From Streptomyces sp. HB132 (lineage in GTDB: Bacteria; Actinomycetota; Actinomycetes; Streptomycetales; Streptomycetaceae), in assembly GCF_016909575.1 (NCBI RefSeq), contig NZ_JAFBGA010000007.1:248001-312000 (forward strand): a stretch of DNA of 64,000 nucleotides, in the 5' to 3' direction. The notes below the pieces were generated by a model, which did not search any database, had not been told where the DNA came from, and saw nothing but the letters and a program-made list of their open reading frames with translations. Below, piece by piece: positions 25,352 to 34,281 of the stretch; the stretch's first letter is position 1, and every line of letters starts with the position of its first letter. Both the position numbers and the translations under genes were made by a program.

Positions 25352-27418
25352 TCAGCGCCGCGTGCGGACCAGCAGGTAGAAGAAGTACGGCGTACCGATG
25401 ACGGCCGTCATCAGACCGGCGCCGAGCTGCGCGGGTGCGATCACGGTGCGCCCCGCCAGATCCGCGAGGCAGACCAGTACGGCACCGAGCAGGAGCGAGA
25501 CCGGAACCACCCGCACGTGCCGCCGTCCGACCAGGGCGCGCGCCGCGTGCGGCGCGACCAGTCCGACGAAGCCGATCGTGCCGGCGGCCGCGACGGCGGT
25601 GGCGCTGAGCAGCACCGCGGCCACCAGGAAGACGAGACGCGCCCGGGGGAGCCCGAGGCCGAGAAGCCTCGGAGTGTCCTCGTCCAGTGCGACGAGGTCC
25701 AGCTCCCGTCGGCGTACCACCGCCAGCACGATGCCGACGGCGAGAACGACGGCCACCGGCAGCACATCGGGCATGTTCCGCCCGTAGGTGGACCCGGACA
25801 GCCAGGTGAGGGCCTTCGTCGTGTCGAAGGGGTCGCTGAGCACGATGACCAGACTGATCAGTGCCGCGGCGGCGGAGGAGACCCCCATCCCGAGCAGGAC
25901 CAGCCTGTTCTGGCGGAAGCCGCCACGGGCGGCCAGTCCGAATACGATCGACGCGGCGACGGCGGCCCCGGTGAAAGCCGCTGCCGCGACCTCCCACGAG
26001 CCGGGGGACTGCGCGACGGTGACCAGTAGGACGGCGCCGAGACCGGCACCTCCGGAGACGCCCAGGATGCCCGGTTCCGCGAGCGGATTGCGGGTCACGG
26101 CCTGCACCAGGGTGCCGGACAGGGCCAGCGCGGCGCCCGCGAGGAGCGCGGCCGTCACCCGGGGCACCCGGGTGTCGAGGACGAAGGTGACGACCCGCCC
26201 GGCCCTGCCCTGCGCCCAGTTCACGACGTCGCCGAGCAGCAGTTTGGAGTCGCCGAGGAGTACCGCAGCGACCAACACGCCCACGAGTACGGAGATGAGC
26301 ACGACCACGGTGACGAGGAACGCCCTCCGCCCCGGGATCCGCAGCCGGTCCGGCGCGTCCGCCGAGGCCGTGTCACGGGTGCGGAGCGCCATCACGACGA
26401 GGAACACCCCACCGACCACGGTGGTGACGACGCCGGTCGGCACCTCGACGGCGAGGTCCGCGGGCACGGTCGCACGCAGCAGCACGTCGGAGAGGAGGAC
26501 GAGCGCCGCACCCACGAGTCCTGCCACGGGCAGGCTCACCCGCGAGCGGACGAGTCCCCGGAAGCGGCGGGCCAGCGGCCGGACGAGCGCGGGCGCGCAG
26601 AGGCCGACGAAGCCGATGGGTCCGGCCAGGGTGACCGCCGCCGCGGAGAGCAGGGTGGCGAGCACGACGGTGGTGATCCGCGTCCCGCGGACGGAGACGC
26701 CCAGCCCGCGGGCCGCGTCGTCACCCAGGGCCAGGGCGTCCACGCGTCGTGCGACGAGCAGCAGTCCGATGAGGCCGGCGGCGACGACCGGGGCCATCTG
26801 CAGGACGCCGTCGAACCCGTTCTGCCCGACGCTTCCCTGGTTCCACGCGAAAAGACCCTCGGTCTGCTCCGGGTACAGGAGCAGGAGCGCGTTGGTCATC
26901 GCGTTCAGCCCCAGAGCGAGCGCGCTGCCCGCGAGGACCAGGCGGACGGTGCCCTTGCCGAGCCCGGACAGCCCGAGCACGACCGCCGCGGCGGCGAGCC
27001 CGCCGACGAACGCCGCGCCGGAGGAGGCGAGGAGCGGGAGGGCGGTGCCGCTGACGGCCACCAGCCCGAGCGCCAGGTAGGAGCCGGCGTTCACGGCGAG
27101 GGTGTCGGGTGAGGCGAGCACGTTCCGGCTGACCGCCTGGAGGGCGGACCCGGCCATGCCCAGCGCCAGTCCGACGAGGACGGCGGCCACCATCCTCGGC
27201 AGCCGGGACGCGACGACGACGGAGGCGTCCCCCGCCTCGGCGTTCCCGGTGAGCGCGTTCCACACCTCCGACGCACCGACGTCAGCGGTGCCCTGGGTGA
27301 TGTCGACGGCGGCGAGGACCGTGACCAGCAGCACGAGCGTGGCCGTCACGGCGGCCGCGCCCGTCGTGGCCGCGGCGGTGCGGTCACGGCCCACCGCGGT
27401 CTTGTCGATGACGGCCAC
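25352..27418 (-). CDS. FecCD-family siderophore permease, fused double unit
   Basis: A 688-residue protein containing two complete FecCD permeases in tandem (about 1-345 and 350-688), like E. coli FhuB. Each half has the family blocks: PRMVAAVLVGLALGMAGSAL with GPIGFVGLCAP, and PRVTAALLAGAALALSGTLV with GTIGFVGLVAPHAAR. One polypeptide thus supplies both halves of the membrane channel for ferric-siderophore uptake. It starts at a GTG 6 nt after the binding-protein stop, last in the operon ATPase, binding protein, permease. Confidence 0.92.
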   Translation of the reverse strand: MAVIDKTAVGRDRTAAATTGAAAVTATLVLLVTVLAAVDITQGTADVGASEVWNALTGNAEAGDASVVVASRLPRMVAAVLVGLALGMAGSALQAVSRNVLASPDTLAVNAGSYLALGLVAVSGTALPLLASSGAAFVGGLAAAAVVLGLSGLGKGTVRLVLAGSALALGLNAMTNALLLLYPEQTEGLFAWNQGSVGQNGFDGVLQMAPVVAAGLIGLLLVARRVDALALGDDAARGLGVSVRGTRITTVVLATLLSAAAVTLAGPIGFVGLCAPALVRPLARRFRGLVRSRVSLPVAGLVGAALVLLSDVLLRATVPADLAVEVPTGVVTTVVGGVFLVVMALRTRDTASADAPDRLRIPGRRAFLVTVVVLISVLVGVLVAAVLLGDSKLLLGDVVNWAQGRAGRVVTFVLDTRVPRVTAALLAGAALALSGTLVQAVTRNPLAEPGILGVSGGAGLGAVLLVTVAQSPGSWEVAAAAFTGAAVAASIVFGLAARGGFRQNRLVLLGMGVSSAAAALISLVIVLSDPFDTTKALTWLSGSTYGRNMPDVLPVAVVLAVGIVLAVVRRRELDLVALDEDTPRLLGLGLPRARLVFLVAAVLLSATAVAAAGTIGFVGLVAPHAARALVGRRHVRVVPVSLLLGAVLVCLADLAGRTVIAPAQLGAGLMTAVIGTPYFFYLLVRTRR

Positions 27419-27424
27419 GGCGCG

Positions 27425-28405
27425 CTACTTCGTCAGCGCGTCGACGAGGGAGTCGGTGTACGCCTCCATGGAGAGGGGGCCGCCGAACATCCAGACGCCG
27501 TCGGGCAGCCGGTGCACGTCGCCGCCCTTCACGAAGGGGAGCGACTTCCAGACCGCGTTCTTCGCGAGGGGGCCGGTGAACGCGTCGCCGTCCGCGTCGT
27601 TCGCGACGTAGGTGAACTGGACGTCGCCGAGGCCGGTGAGGCCTTCGACGTCGGTGGTGGCGAGCCCGTAGCTCTCGTCGCCCTTCACGGTCCAGGCGTT
27701 CTTCAGGCCGAGCTTCTCGTTGACGGCCCCGAGAAGCGAACCGCCGGTGTAGGCGCGGATGGAGACCTGGTTCGACGCGACGTAGCCGTCGGCGGAGGCG
27801 ATCTCGGCGCCGCCGAGACCCGCGTCCGCGAGGGCCTTCCTGCCCTCGGCGAGACTCGCTTCGAAGTCCTTCTTGAGGGTGTCCGCCTCGGCCTCCTTGC
27901 CGGTGGCCTTCGCGATGAGGTCGAGACCGTCCGTCATCGTGCCGATCTGGTCGGCGGCGTCGGCGGCCGTGATCTCCAGGACGGGGGCGACCTTGCGGAG
28001 CTGCTTCACCACCGCGGGCGAGAGGTCGCTGGTCGCGACGACGAGGTCGGGCGCGAGGGCCGCGACGGTGTCGATGCTCGGCTCGCCGCGTGTGCCGATG
28101 TCCTTGGGGTCACCGGTGAGCGGGGCCGCGGTGTTCCACGCGGTGTAGCCCTTCACGTCCGCGACGCCCACGGGTGCGACTCCGAGGGACACCAGGTCCT
28201 CGACCACGTTCCACTCGGTGGCGACCACCTTGGTCGCGGGGCCGTCGAGGGTGACCTTCGTGCCCTTGGTGTCGGTGAGCGTGATCTTCCCGGCGGGCTT
28301 GTCCGCGGCCGCGGAGTCGGCGGAGGAGGGCTCCGTGGTCCCGCAGGCGGCCAGGGAGAGTACGGCGACGGCGACGGAGGCCGTGGCGAAGAAGTGGCGT
28401 CTCAT
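27425..28405 (-). CDS. Iron-siderophore substrate-binding lipoprotein
   Basis: A 326-residue lipoprotein with the lipobox LAAC (lipidated C21) and a FepB/FhuD-type helical-backbone binding fold (KVVATEWNVVEDLVSLGVAP, IDTVAALAPDLVVATSDLSP). It delivers ferric siderophore to the fused FecCD permease. Its ATG overlaps the ATPase stop (ATGA); no strong ribosome site is seen, so translation is likely coupled. An iron box stands before the operon. Confidence 0.9.
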   Translation of the reverse strand: MRRHFFATASVAVAVLSLAACGTTEPSSADSAAADKPAGKITLTDTKGTKVTLDGPATKVVATEWNVVEDLVSLGVAPVGVADVKGYTAWNTAAPLTGDPKDIGTRGEPSIDTVAALAPDLVVATSDLSPAVVKQLRKVAPVLEITAADAADQIGTMTDGLDLIAKATGKEAEADTLKKDFEASLAEGRKALADAGLGGAEIASADGYVASNQVSIRAYTGGSLLGAVNEKLGLKNAWTVKGDESYGLATTDVEGLTGLGDVQFTYVANDADGDAFTGPLAKNAVWKSLPFVKGGDVHRLPDGVWMFGGPLSMEAYTDSLVDALTK

Positions 28406-29301
28406 GGGGAGGTGCTGAGCCTTTCGGATCTGGAGTGGTGCCGGCCGATCGCGCGGGTGCGAAGCCGGCCGGTCGAGGGATCGGTGCCCACGTCGATGCG
28501 GATGCCGTAGACGTCCGACAGGAGTTCGGGCGTGAACACGTCCTCGGGCACACCGTCGGCGACGATGCGTCCGGCGCGCAGCAGGGCCACGCGGTCGGCG
28601 ACGGCCGCGGCCTGGTCGAGGTCGTGGAGGACGACGCCCACGGCGATCCCGTGGTCGTCGGCGAGATCGCGTATCAGGTCGAGGAGTTCGACCTGATAGC
28701 GGAGATCGAGGTAGGTGGTCGGCTCGTCGAGGAGCAGCACTCCCGTCTCCTGTGCGAGACAGCTCGCGAGCCACACACGCTGGAGCTGTCCGCCGGAGAG
28801 CTGTTCGACACCACGGGCGGCGAGGTCCTCCACGCCGGTGAGGCCGAGCGCCCGGTCCACCGCGGCGGTGCCGCGCGGGTCCGGCCGGCCCCAACGGCCC
28901 CGGTAGGGGTAGCGGCCGAACTCGACGACGTCCCGGACGGTCAGTCCGCCCGGCGTGGACCGGGACTGCGTCAGGAGTGCGACGCGGCGTGCGAACTCGC
29001 GGGCGCCCAGCGCGAAGCCGTCCGTGGCCTCGTCCGTTCCCGCATCGACCGTGAGCGAGCCGGTGCGCGCCGTCTGGAGTCTGGCGAGCGTGCGCAACAG
29101 CGTCGACTTCCCGCTGCCGTTGGGTCCCACGAGTACGGTCACCTCGGCGGGCCGCAGGGTGATGGCCGCAGCGTGCACGACGTCGACCCGGCCGTACGCC
29201 ACGGTCACCCCGTCGGCGGTCAGTCCATGGCCACGCGCACGCGGCACTCCGGCGACCACGGGGGCAGCCTCAGCACTGGAAGTGCTCTCACCAGCTCTCA
29301 T
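28402..29301 (-). CDS. Siderophore ABC transporter ATP-binding protein
   Basis: A 299-residue FepC/FecE-type ATPase: Walker A G59-PNGSGKST, signature LSGGQ at 168-172, Walker B LLLDEP at 189-194, and VLHDLDQAA switch. First gene of the siderophore uptake operon, with an iron box five bases before the start codon region. Placing the ATPase first is less usual than binding protein first. Confidence 0.92.
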   Translation of the reverse strand: MRAGESTSSAEAAPVVAGVPRARGHGLTADGVTVAYGRVDVVHAAAITLRPAEVTVLVGPNGSGKSTLLRTLARLQTARTGSLTVDAGTDEATDGFALGAREFARRVALLTQSRSTPGGLTVRDVVEFGRYPYRGRWGRPDPRGTAAVDRALGLTGVEDLAARGVEQLSGGQLQRVWLASCLAQETGVLLLDEPTTYLDLRYQVELLDLIRDLADDHGIAVGVVLHDLDQAAAVADRVALLRAGRIVADGVPEDVFTPELLSDVYGIRIDVGTDPSTGRLRTRAIGRHHSRSERLSTSP

Positions 29302-29305
29302 GACC

Positions 29306-29324
29306 TTAGGTTAGCCTGCCCTTA
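29306..29324 (-). promoter_or_regulatory. Iron box (IdeR/DmdR-type) for the uptake operon
   Basis: TTAGGTTAGCCTGCCCTTA agrees with the 19-bp consensus TTAGGTTAGGCTAACCTAA at 15 positions. It begins only 5 bp from the ATPase start codon, so it would block initiation directly when iron is plentiful. Confidence 0.8.
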
Positions 29325-29585
29325 GAGGCTGGTCGACGCTGCCCTCCCCTGAGAGAGGGGAACCGTCCGGCTCCTGAGCGCGGGTGATGGCGCCCGGCCA
29401 TGGCTCGGACCGGGCGCGGACCCGGCGTTCGAGGCCCTCGGCGGGCCTGCTCCGGTCGATGCGGATACCTCGGTCGACCGCTTGGGGAGGCCCAGGGACT
29501 GCGGGGGTGCGGCATTCAGGCCCCGGCGCCCAACACTGCGACCCGCACGGGTTGGCCCTCGGAGCAGGGGCTGACGAACCCTCAG

Positions 29586-29604
29586 TGAAGTGAGGCTAAC
29601 CTGA
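29586..29604 (+). promoter_or_regulatory. Iron box for the ABC heterodimer operon
   Basis: TGAAGTGAGGCTAACCTGA agrees with the iron-box consensus at 15 of 19 positions, strongest in AGGCTAACCT. It lies 263 bp before the first ABC gene. The intervening leader holds one possible short gene. The stretch 29325-29585 between the two boxes holds no gene I can support. Confidence 0.75.
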
Positions 29605-29768
29605 GCACACAACGAGGCGTCGGGGTGTCCGTGTTGGAGGGCGGCGTGCACGGTGTGCGCACCGTGCCTGTCGACAGCTCGGAGGGGAGCCCCGCTCGCC
29701 CGCATCGCAGCGGCAGCCCCTTTTCTTGGCGTGCCCGGCCTCCGGATTCCCCACACGACGGGAGCGAC

Positions 29769-29870
29769 ATGTCACAGGTTCCGCCTGACGACGCACCACG
29801 TGCGTCAGGCCGCAGGCCCCCCGCACTCGCCGCGCCGCCCCGACGTCGGCCGGAGGCGAGCCCTCGGTGA
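29769..29870 (+). CDS. Possible 33-aa leader peptide, coupled to ABC gene
   Basis: ATG at 29769 follows GGGAGCGAC and opens a 33-codon, Pro/Arg/Ala-rich frame. Its stop overlaps the GTG start of the ABC subunit. The product resembles nothing known to me. It may be a coupling leader or a decayed gene end. The same frame is open further upstream. Confidence 0.3.
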   Translation: MSQVPPDDAPRASGRRPPALAAPPRRRPEASPR

Positions 29871-31696
29871 GCGGCACGGACACCCGCGTCGCCCCGGCCA
29901 CCTTGCGTACGGCGGCGGGCGGCGAGTCCGGCCGTTGGCTCGCCGCCCGGTGTCGTGAAACGCCGTGGCTCACGGCGGCCACCGTGCTCACCACGGTGGC
30001 CGGGGCGGCTCTCCAGGTACTTCCGGTCCTCCTGATCGGCCGAGTGGTCGACGGCGTGGTCCAGGGCGACGGGCACTCGGTCCTGGTCAGGACCGGCGTT
30101 CTGATGGTGGCGGCCGCGCTGCTCGGCGCGGCCGCCACCGCGATGTCGACGTACCTGATCGGGCGGCTGGGTGCTGAAGTGCTCGCACAGTTGCGGGAAG
30201 CCGCCGTCCGGGCGGTTCTGGGGATGCCGAGCGCAAGGATCGAGCAGGTCGGCAGGGGTGACGTGCTGTCCCGGGTCGGCGACGACGTGGCCGTGCTGTC
30301 CAGGGGCATCCGCACGGCCGTCCCCACGGTGTTCACGGCAGGCGTGCTGGTCACCATCGCCACGGTCGGCATGTTCGGGCTCGACTGGCGGCTCGGCCTG
30401 GCGGGTGCCGGCGCGCTGCCCGCCTACGCCCTGGCCCTGCGCTGGTACCTCCCCCGGTCGGCCCCGCTCTACCGGCGACAGCGGGCAGCCCAGGGCGAAC
30501 GGGCGCAGGCGTTGATCAGCGGTCTGAACGGGATCGACACCGTCCGGGCGTACCGACTCGAAGGCGAATTCCGCGAGCAGGTCACGGCCAGGTCGTGGCG
30601 CGTACGTGATCTCGGCATCGAGGTCTTCCGCATCTTCGGCCGGTTCGTAGGCAGGGAGAACCGGGCCGAGTTCATCGGGCTGGTCCTGATTCTCGTGGTG
30701 GGGTACGTCCTGCTGGAGACCGGCGCCGCGACCCTGGGCGAGGTGTCGGCGGCGCCGCTCATGTTCCACCGGCTGTTCACTCCGCTGGGAGCCATCATGT
30801 TCACCTTCGACGAGGCACAGAAGTCGGGCGCGAGCCTCACCCGGTTGGTCGGGGTGCTGGGGGAGCCCGCAGAGGACCGGCTGGTGGGCGACGCCTCGGT
30901 GGCGTCCGCGGACGCCACCGAGTACCCGGTGGAGGTGGAGGGGCTCACCTTCCGCTATCCCGGCTCCGAGGAGCCGGTTCTCCGGGACGTCAGCCTGACG
31001 ATCCCGGCCGGCGGTTCGCTCGCCCTGGTGGGCGCCTCAGGCGCGGGCAAGTCGACCCTGGCCGCTCTGATCGCGGGCATCGGTACCCCGCAGGCCGGTT
31101 CGGTGCGTGTCGGGCCGGTGGACCTCGCCGGCCTCGACGAGGCCGGCGCACGGGCTCTGGTGAGCATCCTGACGCAGGAGACGCACGTGTTCTCCGGGCC
31201 GCTCGCGGACGATCTGCGGCTGGCCGCACCGCAGGCGAGTGACGCCGAACTGACGGACGCGCTGCGGACCGTCGGCGCCGATCAGTGGGCCGACGCACTC
31301 CCCGACGGCCTGGACACCGTGGTCGGCGAGCGCGGTCAGCGCCTGGACACCACGAAGGTCGCCCAGATCGCCCTGGCCCGGCTGGTGCTGAACCGGGCGC
31401 CGGTGGTGGTGCTCGACGAATCGACGGCGGAGGCGGGCAGCGAGGGTGCCGCCGAGCTGGAGAGGTCCGTGCGGGCCGCGTGCGCGGGCCGGACCACACT
31501 GTTCGTGGCGCACCGGCTGACCCAGGCGACGGCGGCGGACCGGATCGCCGTGCTGGACGCGGGACGCGTGGTGGAGGAGGGAACCCATGAAGAGCTGGTG
31601 GCCCTGGGCGGACCGTACGCGCGCCTGTGGCGTGCCTGGCGCGAGGGCAGTGAGACTCCGCCTGGCTCGGGCCGGTCCAACTCTCCTGCGCTGTGA
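29867..31696 (+). CDS. ABC transporter subunit, IrtA-like (exporter fold), intact Walker motifs
   Basis: A 609-residue half-transporter: six membrane helices (about 30-330) and a nucleotide-binding domain (about 355-595). Walker A is intact (G389-ASGAGKST) and Walker B keeps D517-E518, but the signature loop reads LDTTK (493-497) in place of LSGGQ. It lies behind an iron box and before a second half-transporter with the opposite defects. The pair resembles mycobacterial IrtAB, which imports ferric siderophores despite an exporter fold; export is the alternative. Confidence 0.85.
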   Translation: MSGTDTRVAPATLRTAAGGESGRWLAARCRETPWLTAATVLTTVAGAALQVLPVLLIGRVVDGVVQGDGHSVLVRTGVLMVAAALLGAAATAMSTYLIGRLGAEVLAQLREAAVRAVLGMPSARIEQVGRGDVLSRVGDDVAVLSRGIRTAVPTVFTAGVLVTIATVGMFGLDWRLGLAGAGALPAYALALRWYLPRSAPLYRRQRAAQGERAQALISGLNGIDTVRAYRLEGEFREQVTARSWRVRDLGIEVFRIFGRFVGRENRAEFIGLVLILVVGYVLLETGAATLGEVSAAPLMFHRLFTPLGAIMFTFDEAQKSGASLTRLVGVLGEPAEDRLVGDASVASADATEYPVEVEGLTFRYPGSEEPVLRDVSLTIPAGGSLALVGASGAGKSTLAALIAGIGTPQAGSVRVGPVDLAGLDEAGARALVSILTQETHVFSGPLADDLRLAAPQASDAELTDALRTVGADQWADALPDGLDTVVGERGQRLDTTKVAQIALARLVLNRAPVVVLDESTAEAGSEGAAELERSVRAACAGRTTLFVAHRLTQATAADRIAVLDAGRVVEEGTHEELVALGGPYARLWRAWREGSETPPGSGRSNSPAL

Positions 31697-31712
31697 GGAC
31701 GCTGTGTCCTCG

Positions 31713-31859
31713 ATGACGGATCCCACCGCTCGCTCCGCCCCGCTGTCCCGCACGACCCCGGACGGCCCGCGCGGGCGGACGGACACCACCGCGAAGCGGT
31801 CCTGCGATCCGCGACCCGCTCACCCTGCGAACCCCGGAAGCGACTGCCGGCGACTGTGA
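31713..31859 (+). CDS. Possible 48-aa coupled leader ORF
   Basis: ATG at 31713 opens a 48-codon polar frame whose stop overlaps the start of the second ABC subunit. The downstream gene has no good ribosome site of its own (GGAAG is about 18 nt away), so coupling to this frame is plausible. No family recognised. Confidence 0.25.
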   Translation: MTDPTARSAPLSRTTPDGPRGRTDTTAKRSCDPRPAHPANPGSDCRRL

Positions 31860-33559
31860 TGACGACTCCTTATCCGCAGCGGCCCCGCCAGGGGGCCGAC
31901 ATCCTCCGGACCGCACTGCGCCGCAACGCCGGTGCCATGACCCGGGGCACCGTCCTGATGGGCCTCTACCAGGCAGGTGAGACCGCTTTCCCCATCGCGC
32001 TCGGCCTGATCGTCGAGCACTCCTTGCAGGAGCGCAGCCTCGGCTCGCTCGGCCTGTCCGTCGGTGCGCTCGCCGTGATCATCACGACCGTTTCCCTGTC
32101 GTGGCGGTTCGGGATGCGCGTCCTGCAGGAGGCCAACACGACAGAGGCGCACCGCTGGCGGGTGCGGGTCGCGGCCTGCGCACTCCAGCCGGTGGCCGGG
32201 GACGTCGATCTGAAGTCCGGCGAGGTGCTGACCATCGCGACCGAGGACGCCGATCAGACCGCCGACATCATCGAGGTGGTGCCGCTGCTGATCAGCTCGC
32301 TGGTCGCGGTGCTCGTCGCGGCGGTCGCGCTGGGCCTGGCCGACGTCCGGCTCGGCCTGCTGGTCATCGTGGGAACCGTCGCGATCCTCTCGGTCCTGAG
32401 CGTCATGTCCAAGCGGATCGGCACCGGCACCCGGGAACAGCAGGCCCGCGTGGCACGGGCCGGCGCCAAGGTCGCCGACCTGATCACCGGCCTGCGCCCG
32501 CTGCACGGGTTCGGCGGCAACCACGCCGCGTTCACGTCCTACCGTGAAATCAGTACGGACGCGAAGCGCCAGGCGGTCACCGTCGCCAAGGTGAACGGCG
32601 CGTACGCGGGTACCGCACTGGCCCTCAACGCGGTCCTGGCCGCCGCCGTCACGCTGACGGCGGGCTGGCTTGCCTTCGAGCACCGGATCACGATCGGTGA
32701 ACTCGTCATGGCCGTGGGACTGGCGCAGTTCGTCATGGAACCGCTCAAGCTGTTCTCGGAGATGCCGAAGTACGTGATGACGGCGCGTGCGTCAGCCGAG
32801 CGGATGGCGCTGGTCCTGTCCGCGCCGCCGATGGCGACACCGGGGCGGGGCCGCCCCGCCGGGGGCGGGGGCCTGGAGATCGACTGCGTGCGTCACGGGT
32901 CCCTGCGCGAGCTGAAGTTCCACGTGAGCGCGGGCGAGTTCGTGGCGATCGCCGCCTACCAGCCGCGAGCGGCGGCCGACCTCGCGGCGATCCTGGCCGT
33001 GAACGTCCCGCCCCACGCGTACGGGGGAGCGGTACGGGTCGGCGGGCAGGAGATCGCGGACCTGGCGATCGAGGCGGTCCGCGAGCACATGCTGGTGAAC
33101 CCGTACGACGCGGAGATCTTCGCGGGCACCCTCCGTACGAACATCGACCCGTCGGGCACCGGCCGGGCGGTCCCCGAGGCCGTGGAGGCGTCCATGCTGA
33201 CCGACGTCGTGGCCCTCCACCGCGAAGGACTCGACCACGGCGTCCGCGACCGCGGCGCCAATCTCTCCGGGGGGCAGCGCCAACGGCTGTCCCTGGCCCG
33301 CGCCCTGGCCGCCGACAGCGACGTGCTGGTTCTCCACGACCCGACCACGGCTGTCGACGCGGTCACAGAACAGCTCATCGCCCGCAATCTCGCCGAGATG
33401 CGCCGGGGCCGCACCACTGTCGTGATCACCAGCAGCCCGGCCGTCCTGGACGCCGCCGACAGGGTGCTCGTCCTCGACGACGGCGTCATCACCACAGAGG
33501 GCACCCACCGCACCCTCCTTGCCACCGACGAGGCCTACTGCCGTGCGGTGGCGCGGTGA
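31859..33559 (+). CDS. ABC transporter subunit, IrtB-like, degenerate Walker motifs
   Basis: A 566-residue half-transporter with an exporter-type membrane domain (about 15-315) and a nucleotide-binding domain. The Walker A site is destroyed (AAYQPRAAADLAA near 365-377, no Gly-Lys-Ser/Thr). Walker B reads H493-D494-P495 without the catalytic Glu. The signature LSGGQ (469-473) is perfect. In a heterodimer with 29867-31696 this gives one complete ATP site (partner Walker plus this signature) and one dead site. ATG 31859 or the adjacent GTG 31856 may start. Confidence 0.85.
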   Translation: MTTPYPQRPRQGADILRTALRRNAGAMTRGTVLMGLYQAGETAFPIALGLIVEHSLQERSLGSLGLSVGALAVIITTVSLSWRFGMRVLQEANTTEAHRWRVRVAACALQPVAGDVDLKSGEVLTIATEDADQTADIIEVVPLLISSLVAVLVAAVALGLADVRLGLLVIVGTVAILSVLSVMSKRIGTGTREQQARVARAGAKVADLITGLRPLHGFGGNHAAFTSYREISTDAKRQAVTVAKVNGAYAGTALALNAVLAAAVTLTAGWLAFEHRITIGELVMAVGLAQFVMEPLKLFSEMPKYVMTARASAERMALVLSAPPMATPGRGRPAGGGGLEIDCVRHGSLRELKFHVSAGEFVAIAAYQPRAAADLAAILAVNVPPHAYGGAVRVGGQEIADLAIEAVREHMLVNPYDAEIFAGTLRTNIDPSGTGRAVPEAVEASMLTDVVALHREGLDHGVRDRGANLSGGQRQRLSLARALAADSDVLVLHDPTTAVDAVTEQLIARNLAEMRRGRTTVVITSSPAVLDAADRVLVLDDGVITTEGTHRTLLATDEAYCRAVAR

Positions 33560-33587
33560 ACGGCCCGAAACAACGGCCACGGAGGCC

Positions 33588-34078
33588 TCACGCCAAGCCT
33601 TCGGCGTTCCACGGCGGTTGAGGCCGGGGTGGCCGTGACCAGCGGTCGGGCTTCGCGTTCCCCCGGAAGGCGAGCCTGGCGCGAACGGTCTTGCCGGGGC
33701 CCGCACCGCGGGTCACGGTCAGCTCGGTGGTGAGGTGGCGGACCACGCGCCGGCCGAATCCCCCCTGCCACCGCCCAGGTCGGGAGCGCGCTCGCGCGGG
33801 GGGACCGGGCTCGGGTCACTCACCGCGGCGGTCACCGAGTCCTCGGTGGCCAAGAGTTCGAGTGTGCGGCGGCCACCGCCGTGACGCAGGGCGCTGGTCG
33901 TGAGCTCGGACACCACCAGGACGAGGGAGTCCGCCGTCGTGGGCTCCGGAGCCGGGACGGGACGGTCGGTGAAGGCGCGGCAGTCGTCGCGGGCCCGCTG
34001 GACGCTGTCCGAGCTGTCGCCCTGCACGAGGGGCACGGTCCGGTGTGCTGATGCGAGGGCGATCGTCCGGTCGTTCAT
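33588..34078 (-). pseudogene. RsbW/SpoIIAB-like ATP-binding protein, frameshifted
   Basis: The ATG at 34078 opens a HATPase-type anti-sigma or serine-kinase protein (VLVVSELTTSALRHGGG, the N-box). As read, it ends early at 33719 with a nonsense tail. A one-base insertion in the run of six C at 33760-33765 (six G on the coding strand) restores GGFGRRVVRHLTTELTVTR and TVRARLAFRG, the expected G-box end, and runs to a stop at 33588. This is either a genuine homopolymer frameshift or a sequencing error. Confidence 0.7.
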
Positions 34079-34281
34079 TCGGTTTCACACCATCTGTTGT
34101 CTGTTGTGTCGTTTCGCGGTGTCTGGCGGCCTGCCCTCCCGGCTCGCCTCCATTCCTCCTGCGGTCCCGGAGCTCCGGGCGAGACTCTGGGTATGCCGGC
34201 TGAGTACGGGCACTCAGGCCCGCCGCGCGCTCCCGGACCACGATGGGATCACCACTTTCCGAGTCCAGGAGTACGTGTCGC

